Under the pieces are notes generated by a model. The model was not told the DNA's origin and did no database searches. It worked only from the letters and a program-made list of their open reading frames with translations. From Nepenthes gracilis (Eukaryota > Streptophyta > Magnoliopsida > Caryophyllales > Nepenthaceae), in the NCBI GenBank assembly GCA_033239525.1, contig BSYO01000003.1:9046001-9110000 (forward strand): a stretch of DNA of 64,000 nt. The letters are read 5' to 3'. How positions within the stretch are numbered: position 1 is the first letter of the stretch; each line of letters begins with the position of its first letter. This document shows positions 11,863 through 23,339 of the stretch, in pieces. A program made the translations under genes and the position numbers.

Positions 11863-13183
11863 TGTTAACGTGGAACAATCACGTTCGAGACCCGATTAAA
11901 ATTATAGCGGAGCCCGCTTGCCGATGATATATAATAACAAATATCCGATACACGTAAAAGAATATTTAAGATCTAGACCCTACGGCCGCTTGGCCGCGCG
12001 CTCGAGCCCCACTCGAGTGGAGATAACGGGCAGAATTTTTAATGTTTTGGCTCCACAATGCCTTATATCAAATAACGATGAAAAGCTGGTGCAGCCATTA
12101 AATGAGAAAAAGCCACGATTTTCCATTGATTTAGAAGTGAAAACTCAAAATACATTACTTTGAGCTTCGGTAATCTAAAGAGGTTTCTCAAAATTTTCTT
12201 CTTTTTCCATTCAAACCTTTAACCACCATTGAAGCAATGGTTCGTGAAGAAAAGTAACTTACGTGATTGAAAATTCAAGTGGTTCGAGGGAAATTGACGT
12301 GAAGATCGGAAGGTGCTAACCCGCGGGCAAATCCAAGGAGTACAGCCACGTGATCCCTACCAAGGAACTCCTTGGATTTGCCCGCCGGCTGAAGCCCGAA
12401 TTTTTCTCGACACCTTAGGTCTTCACGCGATCTTCCTCGAACCACTTGAATTGCCGATCACGATAAGTCTCCTTCTTCAACGTACCTACGCCTCTCAAGG
12501 AAGGTAGAAGGATGCAAGAGTTTGAATAGAAAAGGAAAAGTGATGAGGAAACTCTTTAGAACATGAAGTTCAAAGTTGTAACTTTTGGTTTTCTCAAGAG
12601 AAGCTAAATCAATGAAGCATGAAAGACATTCTTCTCAAATTTAACGGCTCCACAAGATATCAACAGAGGCTTTGGCTATTTTCTTTGCTTAGGTTTAAAA
12701 AGTATGAGACATGTATTTATAGAGGGCTCCAAATTTTGTTTAAAAAGATTGCCTTGTTGAGTTCTATGCTCGATTGAATGATATTGGCTGATTTAATTTA
12801 GGAGGGGTGCATAAAAAGGGATTGTGAGAAACGATCCACGAACGTGCGCCGAAAGAAAGCAAAGTCTAAAATGAAGATCAAGAACATCCGAGCGGGATGC
12901 CTTAAACTAGTGAAAAATTCAAAAAATGCTCAAGCGGACATCGAAGAAATAAAAATGAAGATGAAGAATCATGTAGTGATGATGATTTTATGTACATTTA
13001 TGGATTTTTAATTCGAGAGAATGGAGCGAGTGTCGTGTGGCGTCAAGACTTTGGGACGGGCACAAGAAAGCAAAGATCGGAGGGGCGTATTGAAGGACTT
13101 TAACTCGACAACTCACAACCCGACAACGATACAATATTACATGTGGTCACGGAATATGCTAATTAGACAAAATGTCTCTAACA
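11863..13183 (-). repeat. LTR (3' LTR of the gag-only element)
   Basis: The ends are TGTTA...TAACA. Blocks shared with the copies at about 15990-17180 and 61271-62395 include CCTTCTTCAACG, GAAGGTAGAAGGATG, TTTTGGTTTTCTCAAGAGAAGC, ATGTATTTATAGAGGGC and a final block around TATGCTAATTAGACAAAATG. This copy alone carries an inverted duplication at about 12238-12485. Confidence 0.7.
12238..12485. repeat. Long imperfect hairpin inside the left LTR
   Basis: A segment of about 100 bases is present twice in opposite orientation. GCGGGCAAATCCAAGGAGT (12323-12341) is the exact complement of ACTCCTTGGATTTGCCCGC (12367-12385). Complementarity continues outward through the blocks that read CACGTCAATTTCCCTCGAACCA and CACGCGATCTTCCTCGAACCA on one strand. 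The loop is about 25 bases. The other two copies of this LTR carry only the right-hand arm. Confidence 0.75.
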
Positions 13184-13197
13184 ATCTCCCCCTTTGG

Positions 13198-14817
13198 CAA
13201 TTCCGTGACAAAACTCAGAAAGTAAATAAATACAAGTAAATCACGGGTTCAGACACCACCGAGATAGAACCCGTGTACATAAAAATCTACGTCTAGTGAG
13301 ATAAAATAGATAATACAATACACAAATGAAAACATCTACACTAGCGTCAAGGCATGGCCTTTAAGATTTGTGTTGATACACTGAGGCAATTTGATGGCCT
13401 TGGAGGCATATGGTCTTTAGAACGATATAAAGAAATTAGGCAACCATGATTAGTACAAATATCATAATACAAATAACGAATGGAAGAAGAAAACTAACAT
13501 GAGGCCTCTCGAAAAGATTTGAGGAATGAAAATGGGTCTACAAAATTAGATCATAGCAAATAACGGGGTTTGGAAGAGAACTCACCCTCTCAAAAACTAA
13601 AAAAGTCTCCCCCTATCATAACTAGTAAACATAATGACTCCCATCTAACAAAAATGACTTCCATCCCTAAGTTTGACTCCCCTAACATAAATAATCCGGC
13701 TCCTTCTCCTCCCTAACAAATATCTTTCAAAGTGAATTAAGTCTCCCCTTTTTGTCACAAATGGCCAAGTATTGGGTAGGGGGAATGTAGTTCACTTTTC
13801 TTAACCCAAATTTGTCTACCATGAATTCTGTTTATTCGATTTATTATTTTTAACTTGTTCATTCAATTGCCCAGGCACTAAAGAATGTGATCTACAAGTT
13901 TATTCATGTTTTGTCTCTTATTTTTTTTTGTTGTACAAAGGATTCATGGTGTAGCATCTCGAGGAACCCGTGAATGTGGCCATTTATTTTTTCACAAGCA
14001 TGGGAGATTGTTAGAGGCACAAACTTAGTTATAGAAGAATTGTTCAGAGCCTTCTGATTACGTAGATTAGGCAAATACATTGAGCTAAATCTTTTCTCCA
14101 CATGTTGAGGCACGGTCTTAATAACTTTGGGTGTGTAGGCGTGTTTGTGTGAAATTTTCGTGGCGGGAATAAACACAATTTTAGGTTTTACGTCATTTTG
14201 GACAAAATTCGCAGCATACCCCAACCCATGTTTATTTTCTCCAATTTTACCCTAACTAAAGAGCTTTTTTAATCTCCAATATTTTTTTCTTTCTCTTTTC
14301 CATTCAAGTTTCATCCTTCCACCATTGTTAAGAATTGTTTCAAATCTTTTGATTGACCTCAAGTTCAAATTCTAAGACCGGAATGATTTGTTTAGAAAAT
14401 AAGATTTTGGTAGGGATTTTCAATTTCTTGGCTTTTAGTATCTACCTTGAATTGTAGAGATGAGTTTTCTTTTCCAAATTTATGATCCTATCATTTAGGG
14501 TTCTATTTAATTTCTTTACTTTCAAACATTCCCTAAATAATTTATCATATGCTTCTTGAAGGCCATCAAATTCAGCTTTTCCGACTCAATCTAATACTCA
14601 ATGGTAACAATTGATTAATATTCTCTAGTACAATTATTGTCACACATTGAGGTCACAAAAAATGCCATGTACTTGATAGGTTTATATGGCCATTTTCCTT
14701 TAATGAATAGATCATTTTTTACCAAAGAATCTTCTTCTTTAATTCATCACTTAAGTTCCTTTTAAGTACATTAACTTTAAAGGCTTGACCTTGTCAATGG
14801 GTAGTTTAAGGTTTGGG
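13198..14817 (-). other. Internal region of the gag-only element, 3' of gag
   Basis: This lies between the gag remnant and the left LTR. The longest minus-strand ORF (13904-14224) has no recognised motif. In an autonomous copia element this space would hold protease, integrase and reverse transcriptase, but none was seen. The 14590-14815 part recurs in altered form at about 17190-17455, outside the right LTR. Confidence 0.45.
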
Positions 14818-15740
14818 CATTCAGTAAACGATTACAGTGGCCAAAGCCTTTACACTCATGACATTGAACAACTCCTTGAATATTTTTTGATTTGTAGTCC
14901 TTGAGTTCACGTCGGTCTTTTTGTTTTCAAATTGAGATGAATTTTGAATCCATATCAATTTTTATTTGATGAAGATTTATTTTTCCTTAAAAACTTTTTA
15001 AAATTATTAAGAAATAAAAAAAATCGCCATCGCTCGAGCCACGATTCTTCAAAAAGTGAGACAATCCGGTTTCTCTCTTCTCTACTCGATTTTAGAGCAA
15101 TTGATTTATTTTGCCTTGATTGAGGCAATGTATGCTCATAAGTTTGTAAGGATCCTACCAATTCTTATGGATTTTTAATTCATTGTCTAAGTCTTTACTT
15201 TCTTCTAAATTGCACCTCTTTACCAGACTTTTGGTCTAAATCGTTCGGGCAAAGACCGTAAGACTTTTCTAACAATTCTTTTTGAAGAGTTGATTCGTTC
15301 ATCCTAAATTAAACGTGAAATTCACAATATCATTTAATTGAGCATAAAATTTTTCAAATGTCTCATCATCTTTCATTCTTATTTTTTCGAATCTAGTGGT
15401 AATGCAAAAAATCCAGGTTTTTCTCAAGAATATCTACAATCAACAACTAAATTAATGAAACTTTCTTTGGGGATAGAATATCATTTGGTTAGTGGGATTG
15501 GGAAACATGGAGAATTTACAATTTTAAATTTTTAACTAATTTAATACCTTCATGAGTGATTTCTAAAATGTCCCATGCATCTTTAGAAGTCTCACACATT
15601 GAAATTCGTTTAAACTCATCGGGTTGGGAGATACAACCATAAAAATAGTTGTAGCCCCTTACTATTCCAATTGCTAAATGCATCAAGTTCTTCTTTGGCC
15701 TCTATGAAGATAAGACTTTTGACAAGTTAGCTCATCTTTG
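14818..15740 (-). pseudogene. Copia-type gag remnant (UBN2 domain and zinc-knuckle region)
   Basis: Read on the minus strand from high to low coordinates, the motifs come in the usual order: GYNYFYGCISQPDEFKRISM, then CETSKDAWDILEITHEG (complement of about 15541-15600), RMKDDETFEKFYAQLNDIVN (about 15310-15375), EESKDLDN, VGSLQTYEHTLPQ, and CHECKGFGHC (about 14834-14863). The zinc knuckle has its first two Cys and the His, but the fourth ligand is not at the usual spacing. Frameshifts and stops separate the blocks. About 125 bases of LINE-like sequence (15405-15530) interrupt it between the KNLKL and TTRFEKIR blocks. Gag forms the virus-like particle of the element; this copy cannot make it. 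Confidence 0.7.
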
Positions 15741-15989
15741 GAACTAGTGGGTAGAAGTCCACCCAACATTGGGGACAAACAGCCCAAACACGTTCATCTT
15801 TTGAGATATTTTAGGAAGGCTCTGAGCTAAAATTGGCAAATTATCCAATGGTACTTGGAGATAGTTGTTCCCAAATAAAAGAAAGGGAATCCTGACGGAG
15901 AGAGATCCACTCATCTTCCCTTGATACATCTAGAGTGGGGTGTGGATCGGGGTGAGTCTTTGATACCCGATTGAAAAAGCACGTTTACT

Positions 15990-17180
15990 TGCTAGGGCTA
16001 TTGGACAATCAAGTTTGAAACTCCCATTAAAATTATAGCGAAGGATGTTCTGAGTTTGAAAAACTCCTGACCAATATATATAATAACAAATATCCGATAA
16101 GACAAACCCACTCAAGGTTGAAGAATATACGCAACGTAAAGAATATTTAGTACTAGATGCTAACGAGATAACAAGCAATTGCACAATGTATATAACGATG
16201 AGCAATAATGAAAAGACACGATTTTTTTCAACTCAGATAAATTTAAAATGAAATCTATTATCGATACCCTTGGGAATCGAGAAAACTTTTCCAGGGCTTT
16301 AACCGTAAGAAATGCGCATTAAGCAATTCAACACTCAAGTATATAAAAATCAACTTATTTTAGCAACCGGGTGGTAACCCTAGAAATTTATTCAACAACC
16401 TCAGCCTTAACTTACTAAACTTAAATTAGTCGTGATCCCTACCAAGGAACTCCTTCGATTTGCATGCGGAAACGGAACCGGACACCTTCAAAGGTCTTCA
16501 CGTCGGTCTTCCCTCGAAACCACTTGAATTGTCGATCAAGATCGAAGTTTCCTTCTTCAACGCACACCACGTCTCCAATGAAGGTAGAAGGATGCAAGAG
16601 TTTGAATGGAAAAGGAAAAGTGATAAGGAAACTCTTTAGAACATGAAATTCAAAGTTGTAACTTTTGGTTTTCTCAAGAGAAGCTAAACCAATGAAGCAT
16701 AAAAGGCATTCTTCTCAAGTTTAACGGCTTCACAAGATATCAGAGAAGAGGCTGCAGCGTACTTAGGGTTTCAAAAGTATGAGACATGTATTTATAGAGG
16801 GCTCCAAATTTTCGTTTAAAAATTTGCCCGTTGGTTTCAAGGCTTATTGAGGCTCGGCTTCGAGGTCGTGGCGGGCGCCACGAAGGGTTTCGTAACCAAG
16901 AGAAACCCTTTACTTGCGCCGAGCGGTCTCGCTTCGGCCGAGCGCGATGCTTCTCTTTCTCGCTTTTTTCGGCTTGAACGCCTCTGTTAAGGCGAGCCGG
17001 GGGTCCATTCTTGATTTTCGGCTCGATTCAGAAGCGAGCGAAGGGCGGGCGCGAAGACTTTGGACGGGCTCGAGTGGCTGGAGGGCGGAATGGACTTTAA
17101 CTCGACAACTCACAACCCGACAACGATACAATACTACATGTGGTCACGAAATATGCCAATTAGACAAAATGTCTTTAACA
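15990..17180 (-). repeat. LTR (5' LTR of the gag-only element), mosaic with LINE sequence
   Basis: It aligns with the left LTR from about GACAATCAAG to the end TTTAACA at 17180. Between about 16020 and 16430 it holds short blocks that are found elsewhere in or beyond the LINE at 19.3-20.0 kb. Examples are GGATGTTCTGAGTTTGAAAA, AAGACAAACCCAC, GATAAATTTAAAAT and CTTAAATTAGTC. A GC-rich stretch at 16850-17080 carries fortuitous ORFs on both strands. Confidence 0.6.
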
Positions 17181-18160
17181 CTAATAACTAATAACCAATG
17201 GTAACAATTTATTAATGTTTTTTTTTTTGTAGTACAATCATGACCAAAAGTGTGCATACCCAACAAAATAATATTAATTAATATTATAAAGATAGGTTTA
17301 TATGGTTTTCATTTAACTCCTTTAATGAATATTGGGTATTAAATTTTTTTACCAAAGAATGAAATACATGATTAATTAATTCAAATAATTAAGTTCCTTT
17401 TAAGTAACTAAAAATTTTAGGTGAACTAATTTTATTCAATGGGTAGATTCTTAGAGATATTTTTATGCTAGTGTGAAAAATTCTATGTAAATCTTATTAC
17501 ATCCTCACCAAAGTTTCCCTCTGGAAATCCTGATTCTCAACCCATGCACTCCCAGCCGGCCACCAACAGCCGAGTATAACCTAAAAAATATCCTGGGAGA
17601 TATTTCCCGCATGCAGCCATCCCTTAGACGGATCAAAGGCTTTATCACTTAAGGAGATGGAGACTGTTTTTTCTAAATTTGGGTTATTTGCTTTTGAATG
17701 GATGATTATAATTTAATTAATTTTTAATAAAATTTAAAAATTAATTAAAATCAGTTATTAAATAGTAGTCATTTGTTTAAAAATGGATAATTAAGATTTG
17801 GAGAAAAACGACTTCTATCTGTTTAAGGGATAGAGCCCCTAGTTCTTATGCTAGACCTTCCATCAATATTACTAAACCCAACCTCAAGCCACAAGGCACT
17901 CTTGGCTTTCAAAAGTGCAACACAATCACCACACATATCCTCCTTCACCCATCCATTTGAGCCAGTTCCTCTCCCGGGTGATGAACCCCCTGAGGTGGTG
18001 ACTTTAACGGATTCCGGGCCTCTGGCCAATTTGATGGTCACCCTTTAAAGTGTGATGTGATCAGAAGTATCTTGAAGAAAAAAAGTCGGATTATGTTATG
18101 GGTGATTCTACCCATTCATTGATGGAAGATAGATCACATGTTTCTTTTATTAATATCTAA
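17181..18160. other. Retroelement debris between the gag-only element and the LINE
   Basis: The stretch 17190-17455 is a second copy of the internal sequence at about 14590-14815 (shared AATGGTAACAATT, GATAGGTTTATATGG, TTTACCAAAGAAT and AAGTTCCTTTTAAGTA). From 17500 to 18050 there is GC-richer sequence with overlapping ORFs on both strands (17848-18048 + and 17823-18041 -). I recognise neither, and it may be LINE or other transposon coding debris. Confidence 0.4.
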
Positions 18161-19633
18161 AAACTAGTTCACCTCTTTACCAGACTTCTTGAGGAGTTTT
18201 TGTCGGGCATCGGGGCAATACATTAATGCAAGTAAGTCACTTGTCTTCCTATCCTCGAGAATGAAGGAGTTGGTTGGTGACATCCACAGAATTTGCAGGT
18301 TTAAGAAGGTCAAAGACCTGGGAAGATATCTTGAGACAAAAAATAGTTCAGGGTAGAGTCATAGAGGAGTACTATAGAATTATCTTTGAGAAAGTGGGGA
18401 AGAGCCTCCAAATTCGAAAGCAAAATACTTCTCAATTGTTGAGATAACTATCATTGTTTAAATTGTAGCCCAAAGCAATCTCAATATATCTAATGCAAAA
18501 GCCAGGTTTTTCTCAAGAATATCTACAATCAACTTAACTAAATTAACCGAAACTTTCTTTGGGGATAGTTGAATATCCATTTGGTTAATTGGGATGAAGT
18601 GTGTGTGTCGAAGAAACATGGAGACATCGGGTTGAGAAGTGCGACATGTAACAAATTGGCTTTTTCTTGGCAAAATCAGTTTGAACTTACTTCATGACTC
18701 CACGGCCTAGATCTTTAGAGCTAAATATCATCATTTGAATGATTCTTCATAATCAAGGGTAATTCCAGTGCCTCGTATACTTGGCACAGTATTCCTAAGA
18801 CAAGTTAGCTCATCAAAAGAGGTACGAAATGATCCGTTGAGAATAAATATACCATCATTGTTGGACAAACAGATAGGTTGAAGAGGCTCCTCCTCTTTTG
18901 AAATATTGCTCTACCATCTTAGCTGCAAAATATGAGCTAAAATTGGCAAATTATAGGTCGTCAAATGGTACTTGGAGATGAGATTTGCTTGAAAATAAGC
19001 TTATAGAATAGGGAATCCTGATTTTGAGAGGAGTACACTTCAACTCATCTTCCCCTTGAAGACAAAGTCGTGTGGGATATTAACTTGGATAAGTGTACTG
19101 CTTTTTCTGAACCTTCTCTCTTACAGGAGGCTGATAGAACTTTCAAGGGCTATTGGGAGACGGTTTGGAAACTCAAATTCACCTTAATTTATAATTTTTA
19201 TTTGGCTTATGTTGAAAGGCAATCCACTTATAGATATTCAAAGGGAATTGAGAAATTTATCTTATTCCAAAAATTGCATCCCTTGTGGACTCCCAGGAAC
19301 CATAAGTCACATATTTCGAAAGTGTAGAAGGGATGTTCTGAGTTTGAAAAACTCGCCTGACCAAAATTTTTTACCCTCCTCTTGGAAGGCCTAAACGTAG
19401 GAGTGGATTGCCTTACAACTCCTCCACAAAATCAAGTGTACTTCAACCAACCTATTTTTAGCAACCATTTGGCTTATTCAGAATTGAAGGAACAGGGTTC
19501 CAACTTCTCATTGGATCTCTAAGACAAACCCACCTCAAACAGCGCAACATAGCCAATGACCTCAACGACATCTACTTTGTTCTGGTTCGACACATATATG
19601 TACAATTTGGTGCAGCAGAACAAAATCTGAACT
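18160..19633 (+). pseudogene. L1-type LINE remnant: reverse transcriptase C-terminus and zf-RVT domain
   Basis: Across several stops and frameshifts, motifs of plant LINE ORF2 appear in the right order. SGQSINASKSLVFLSSRM and FKKVKDLGRYL (about 18200-18340) are the end of the reverse transcriptase. A WGDS-like FFGDS block with INW/CVCRRN-like residues follows (18550-18640). Then come ETVWKLKFT (about 19160) and the zinc-binding zf-RVT block with CIPCG...ISHIFRKCRR (about 19270-19325). Copia and gypsy elements lack this domain. The RNase H part of the same protein appears at 26140-26480, after the copia insertion. Pieces of this LINE also recur at 15405-15530 and 15715-15945. Confidence 0.65.
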
Positions 19634-19634
19634 N
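19634..19634. other. Ambiguous base (N)
   Basis: This single N is the only ambiguous base I noticed. It sits where LINE-like sequence gives way to LTR-like sequence, in a region of unusual patchwork similarity. It marks assembly or consensus uncertainty. Confidence 0.95.
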
Positions 19635-19989
19635 CCCGTCAAACGTTAATCAACAAACTCTTGAGTACAAAAAATATAACGATGCACAATATTTTTAATA
19701 TGAAAAATCCTTTTCGACTAAGAAAAAAATTACGAGATAAATTTAAAATAAATCTATTATAATAATAGTGCCGGTTATAAAGAACATTTTTAAAAATCTC
19801 TTTGCTACAATCCTGAGTAAAAAAATAATTGATTACAAATCTTTCAACACACTCAACAATCCACAAAAAAAAGTACAATAAGAAATGAAAGCAACCAAAT
19901 GAAATATACCCTAAAAATTTATTCGAAAACAACGTACTCGACCTTAACAAAGAACGAAACTTAAATTAGTCATCAATTGAATGTTGAAC
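19635..19989. repeat. LTR-like fragment flanking the copia insertion (left part)
   Basis: This AT-rich sequence shares short blocks with the LTR at 16130-16430, for example GATAAATTTAAAAT, AAATCTATTAT and CTTAAATTAGTC. Together with the piece after the copia element (25741-26040) it probably forms an LTR fragment that landed in the LINE before the copia element landed in it. The ORF at 19639-19950 on the minus strand is low-complexity. Confidence 0.4.
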
Positions 19990-20871
19990 TGTTGAGGTCA
20001 CTCTCATGTGGAGGTATTCATGGTATGAGGACTGAGATTGAGGACGAGGGCTTTGCGCTATTATGGTTTGCGGACTTTGTGCGCTGATCAATTGAAGACT
20101 TATGAGCAAGTTAAAGTCCGAGGACATTGATGAAGGATGAGGACTCTGATGAATGCATATTGTAACTTGCTTAGGAATGGCTTCAAGTGGACGGCCAACC
20201 GGTTAACTGGACGTCGACTAGCTACGAGTAGAATCTTGTCAACGGGGCCGTTGACCGTAGGAGGATAGACCTTTAGGATAGCAGTCTTCTGTAAAAGTAG
20301 ACCGTTGACTTTCAATATTTAATAATTGTTATTGGGAGAAGAATGGTGCCATCTCTTGAAAATGGCAAATAGTCAATAGGGTTTTATTCAGAAGAAGTAT
20401 GCACCGCCTAATTAATTTGTTGCGTGAATTATACTCAGATTGTCTAAAGAGCATGCACAATTGTTACAGGAGAAGGCCCACTGTGCACACAATCACCATG
20501 CTGGGTAGATGATTGCTCAATCTATATATATATATCTATGGATTGAATAAAGATGTGTGGCAGAAAAAAAGGAGAGAAGTGAAAGAGTGTGAAGAGAAGA
20601 GTAGTGAGTGAAAAACAAAGTGTGAGTTTACTTTATATTTCTTGTACTCTGTTTTCTTCAATAGTTTTCGTCTCACTGCCTGTGTAAGCTGTGTAACTTT
20701 GTAACCAAATTTTATATAGTGAAATTTATTTGTGGACTAAAGTCCCATAGTTTTTTTCTTATTAAAAAGGGTTTTCCATATAAAATTATTGGTGTTCTCC
20801 TTCTCTTCTTCTTCCCTCTTTACTGTGTGTGTTCCCTCTTGTTGGTTGGTTGGATGCCATTTTGCCCCACA
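19990..20871 (+). repeat. 5' LTR of the Ty1-copia element
   Basis: 882 bases beginning TGTTGAGGTCACTCTCATGT and ending TTTGCCCCACA. It aligns throughout with 24904-25740. It has TA-rich promoter-like DNA near 20520-20535 and a GAATAAAG signal nearby. Shared landmarks include GGACTTTGTGCGCTGATCAA and ATTTGTGGACTAAAGTCCC. Confidence 0.9.
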
Positions 20872-20939
20872 AGTGGCATAGAGACGTGGTTAAGAGCTAA
20901 CGATTAAATAGTGTCGTCACCAAAGAATTTGCCATTTAG

Positions 20940-21700
20940 TGTGGAGTAGTTCAATGGGTAAGATAACTTCATTCTTTGACAAGAAAGGGTGAAGAATGTC
21001 TTGACCTGAGAATGAACCGTGAAAGTATTGTGGAAGAAGGATGAGAAGTCGGAGAACTTGACTGAAGAGGAATGGTAAGATAGGAGGAATCTTGTAAATT
21101 GTACTATCAAATTGTGTCTAGCAGACAACACGCTACAAGAAGTCCTCGACTTGTTAGACTCGGTTGAGGTCTGGGAGAAACTTGAAAGAAGATATAGGTC
21201 CAAGTCCTTGACCACAAAGTTGTATGTAAAGAAGTAGTTTTATGGACTACATTTGTTCGAAGGAAAAATCTTTGAAAAGCACCTAGACGAGTTCAATAGG
21301 ATCGTGACATAGATGTCGGCTATTGATGAGGAGATCAAGGAGGAGGACAAGGCATTGGTGTTATTGGCCTCCTTACCAGTATCATACGACCACATTGTGA
21401 TAACTTTATTATTTGAAAAGGACACACTTAAGTTAGACGAGGTTATTACCTCCTTACTCATAAATGAGACATGGTGGTCTCAGGGGATTTTCACTTCTTC
21501 CCACTTCGAGGTACCCTTGACAGAGTCACGGGGAAGAAGTAAGGGATGCGACCCAAAGCATGGTAAAAAGGGTTACAGTAAGTCCACGTCAAGGTTTCAA
21601 AATGTTGAGTGTCATCATTGTGGTAAGAAGGGCAACATCAGAAAATTTTGCTACAAGTGGAAGCGTGAGAATGTTGAGAGGAAGAGCAAAGCAAAAAAGG
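20940..21700 (+). pseudogene. Copia gag remnant with zinc knuckle
   Basis: Gag-like wording appears at about 21313-21480 (for example LASLPVSYDHIVITLLF). The zinc knuckle at 21610-21651 reads CHHCGKKGNIRKFC, so the conserved His is Asn (codon 21634-21636). The upstream half (20940-21310) is broken by stops. The longest surviving frame starts at 21313 and runs into the protease. Confidence 0.8.
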
Positions 21701-22240
21701 GACGATTTGAAGAAAAGCCCTCGGTCTCAGTAGTTATAGGAGGCGACCTCCTGTTAACTTGTGAATTGGATGTGGTAAGTCTAATGGACCATGAGTCCAA
21801 CTGGATAGTTGATATTGGTGCCTCTCTCCACGCCACATCCAGAAGGGGACTGTTCACTTCTTATACTTCGAGAGATTTTGGAGTTATAAGGATGAGAAAC
21901 GAATGAACACCTGCAATTGTTGGCCGAGGTGATGTAGTGTTGGTCACCAATAATGGAACGAAATTATTATTGAAAGATGTACGGCATGTCACTGATATTC
22001 TGCTGAATATAATTTCAACTAGCAGGTTGGATGATGAAGGTTATTACAACACTTTATGTGAAGGAGAATGGAAGTTGACGAGAGGGTCTTTGGTCGTTGC
22101 ACGAGGACAGAAGAGTACCACCCTGTATGTAATGAAGGCATCTGCTGTGGTTAGGGACGTGAATGCCTCAAGCAGTGAGGAGTCCTCGGACCATTGGCAC
22201 CGTTGGCTTGCATGGCTGACAAGGGATTATGTCATTTAGC
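21701..22240 (+). pseudogene. Copia aspartic protease and pre-integrase remnant
   Basis: The protease motif is WIVDIGASLHATS with the catalytic triplet at 21811-21819. The family has D-S/T-G, so the middle residue is changed to Ile. Downstream, in another frame, LKDVRHVTDILLNIISTSRL and HWHRWLAWL match the end of the protease and the GAG-pre-integrase region. A TGA at 21904-21906 breaks the frame. Confidence 0.8.
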
Positions 22241-22345
22241 CAAGAGTGCCTTATTCCAAAAATAAAGGTAGATAGACCGAGAACTTGTTCTCACTGCATG
22301 GCTGGAAAGTAAAGAAGGGTTTCGTTCCAGGGATACTCGTCCTCT

Positions 22346-22935
22346 GTGAAGGTGAAATTACTTGACCTGATTCATACTAATACGTGTGAACCATTCAAAG
22401 AAAAGTCTTTCAGAGGGGCTCAGTACTTCGTGTCGTTCATTGACGACTGTTCAAAAAAATTATGGGTTTACCCACTAAAGACTAAGGACAAGTTCTCGGT
22501 ACTTTTAAAAATTTTCATGCTCTGGTAGAACGACAGACGGAAAAGAAATTGAAGACCGTCCGAAGCGACAATGGTGGTGAGTACATTGAGACATTTGATA
22601 CCTACTGCCAAAGATATGGCATTCGGTATCAGAGGACGCCACCAAAGATGCCACAGTTGAATGGAGTAGCCGAGCTTATGAACTGTACATTCTTAAAAAG
22701 GGTCAGCTACTTGCTTTTAGAAGCAAAGCTTTTTGGGTCCTTCTGGGCAGAAGTATTGAAGATGACATGTTATGTCATTAATAGGTCGCCCTGTAGACCA
22801 TTAAATGGTGATGTGTCAGAGAAGGTTTGGTCCGAAAAGGAGACATCCTATGACTATCTTTGGGTATTCAGGTGTAAGATTTTTGTCCACATCTCGAAGG
22901 ATGAGAGGACCAAGTTTGAGCCAAAGATAAAGTAA
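22346..22935 (+). pseudogene. Copia integrase core remnant
   Basis: LLDLIHTNTCEPF...YFVSFIDDCSKKLWVYPLK (22346-22500) is the start of the integrase core. After a stop, VRSDNGGEYIETF and the NGVAELMN block (22549-22690) carry the remaining core region with its Asp and Glu. Integrase inserts the cDNA into chromosomal DNA. At least one stop lies inside the core. Confidence 0.85.
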
Positions 22936-23339
22936 TGTATTTTTTTGGGTTACGAGAAAGATAAATTGGGGTATAGACTTTATAACCCAATTGAAAGAAA
23001 ACTTGTCCATTCAGGGATGTTACCTTTATTAAAGCTGAAACCATTAAAAATATTTGTGAGAAGGTCAAGTATGATACTAGACGGACAGACAAGATTATTG
23101 CTGATGATGTTCGTCCAGTACATCTTCGCGACGAGGATACTGGCTCAAGAGTGCCCGAGGAAAATAATGAAGCTGACGAAACGTTTGATGAAGATGAGGA
23201 AGCTAACATTCCTCAAAGCGCTGAGGAGGTTGAGGAGATTCCTATCCAATGGTCTATGAGAAATAGGAGACCGTCCATCCGCTTATCACATAGTGAGTAC
23301 ATCCTACTCACTGATGCAGTGAACCTGAAGATTTTGACG

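Larger units (their letters stand above)
11863..17180 (-). mobile_element. Gag-only LTR retrotransposon (TR-GAG-like), minus strand
   Basis: Two related LTRs (11863-13183 and about 15990-17180) flank about 2.8 kb that encodes only a decayed copia-type gag. On the minus strand the left LTR is preceded by a purine tract (CCAAAGGGGGAGAT, complement near 13184-13197) and begins TGTTAGAGACA, as expected of a polypurine tract plus 3' LTR. A primer-site-like GGTATCAAAG (minus strand, about 15955-15965) lies near the inner edge of the right LTR. No protease, integrase, reverse transcriptase or RNase H motif was found inside. No 5-bp target duplication is visible (ttgag and ctaat), and the right side is a mosaic with LINE sequence. 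The outer limits are therefore approximate. Confidence 0.65.

Noticed and set aside
16910..17204. Overlapping + and - ORFs around 17 kb as genes
   Set aside because: They lie in a GC-rich part of an LTR, are open on both strands, and have no recognisable product.
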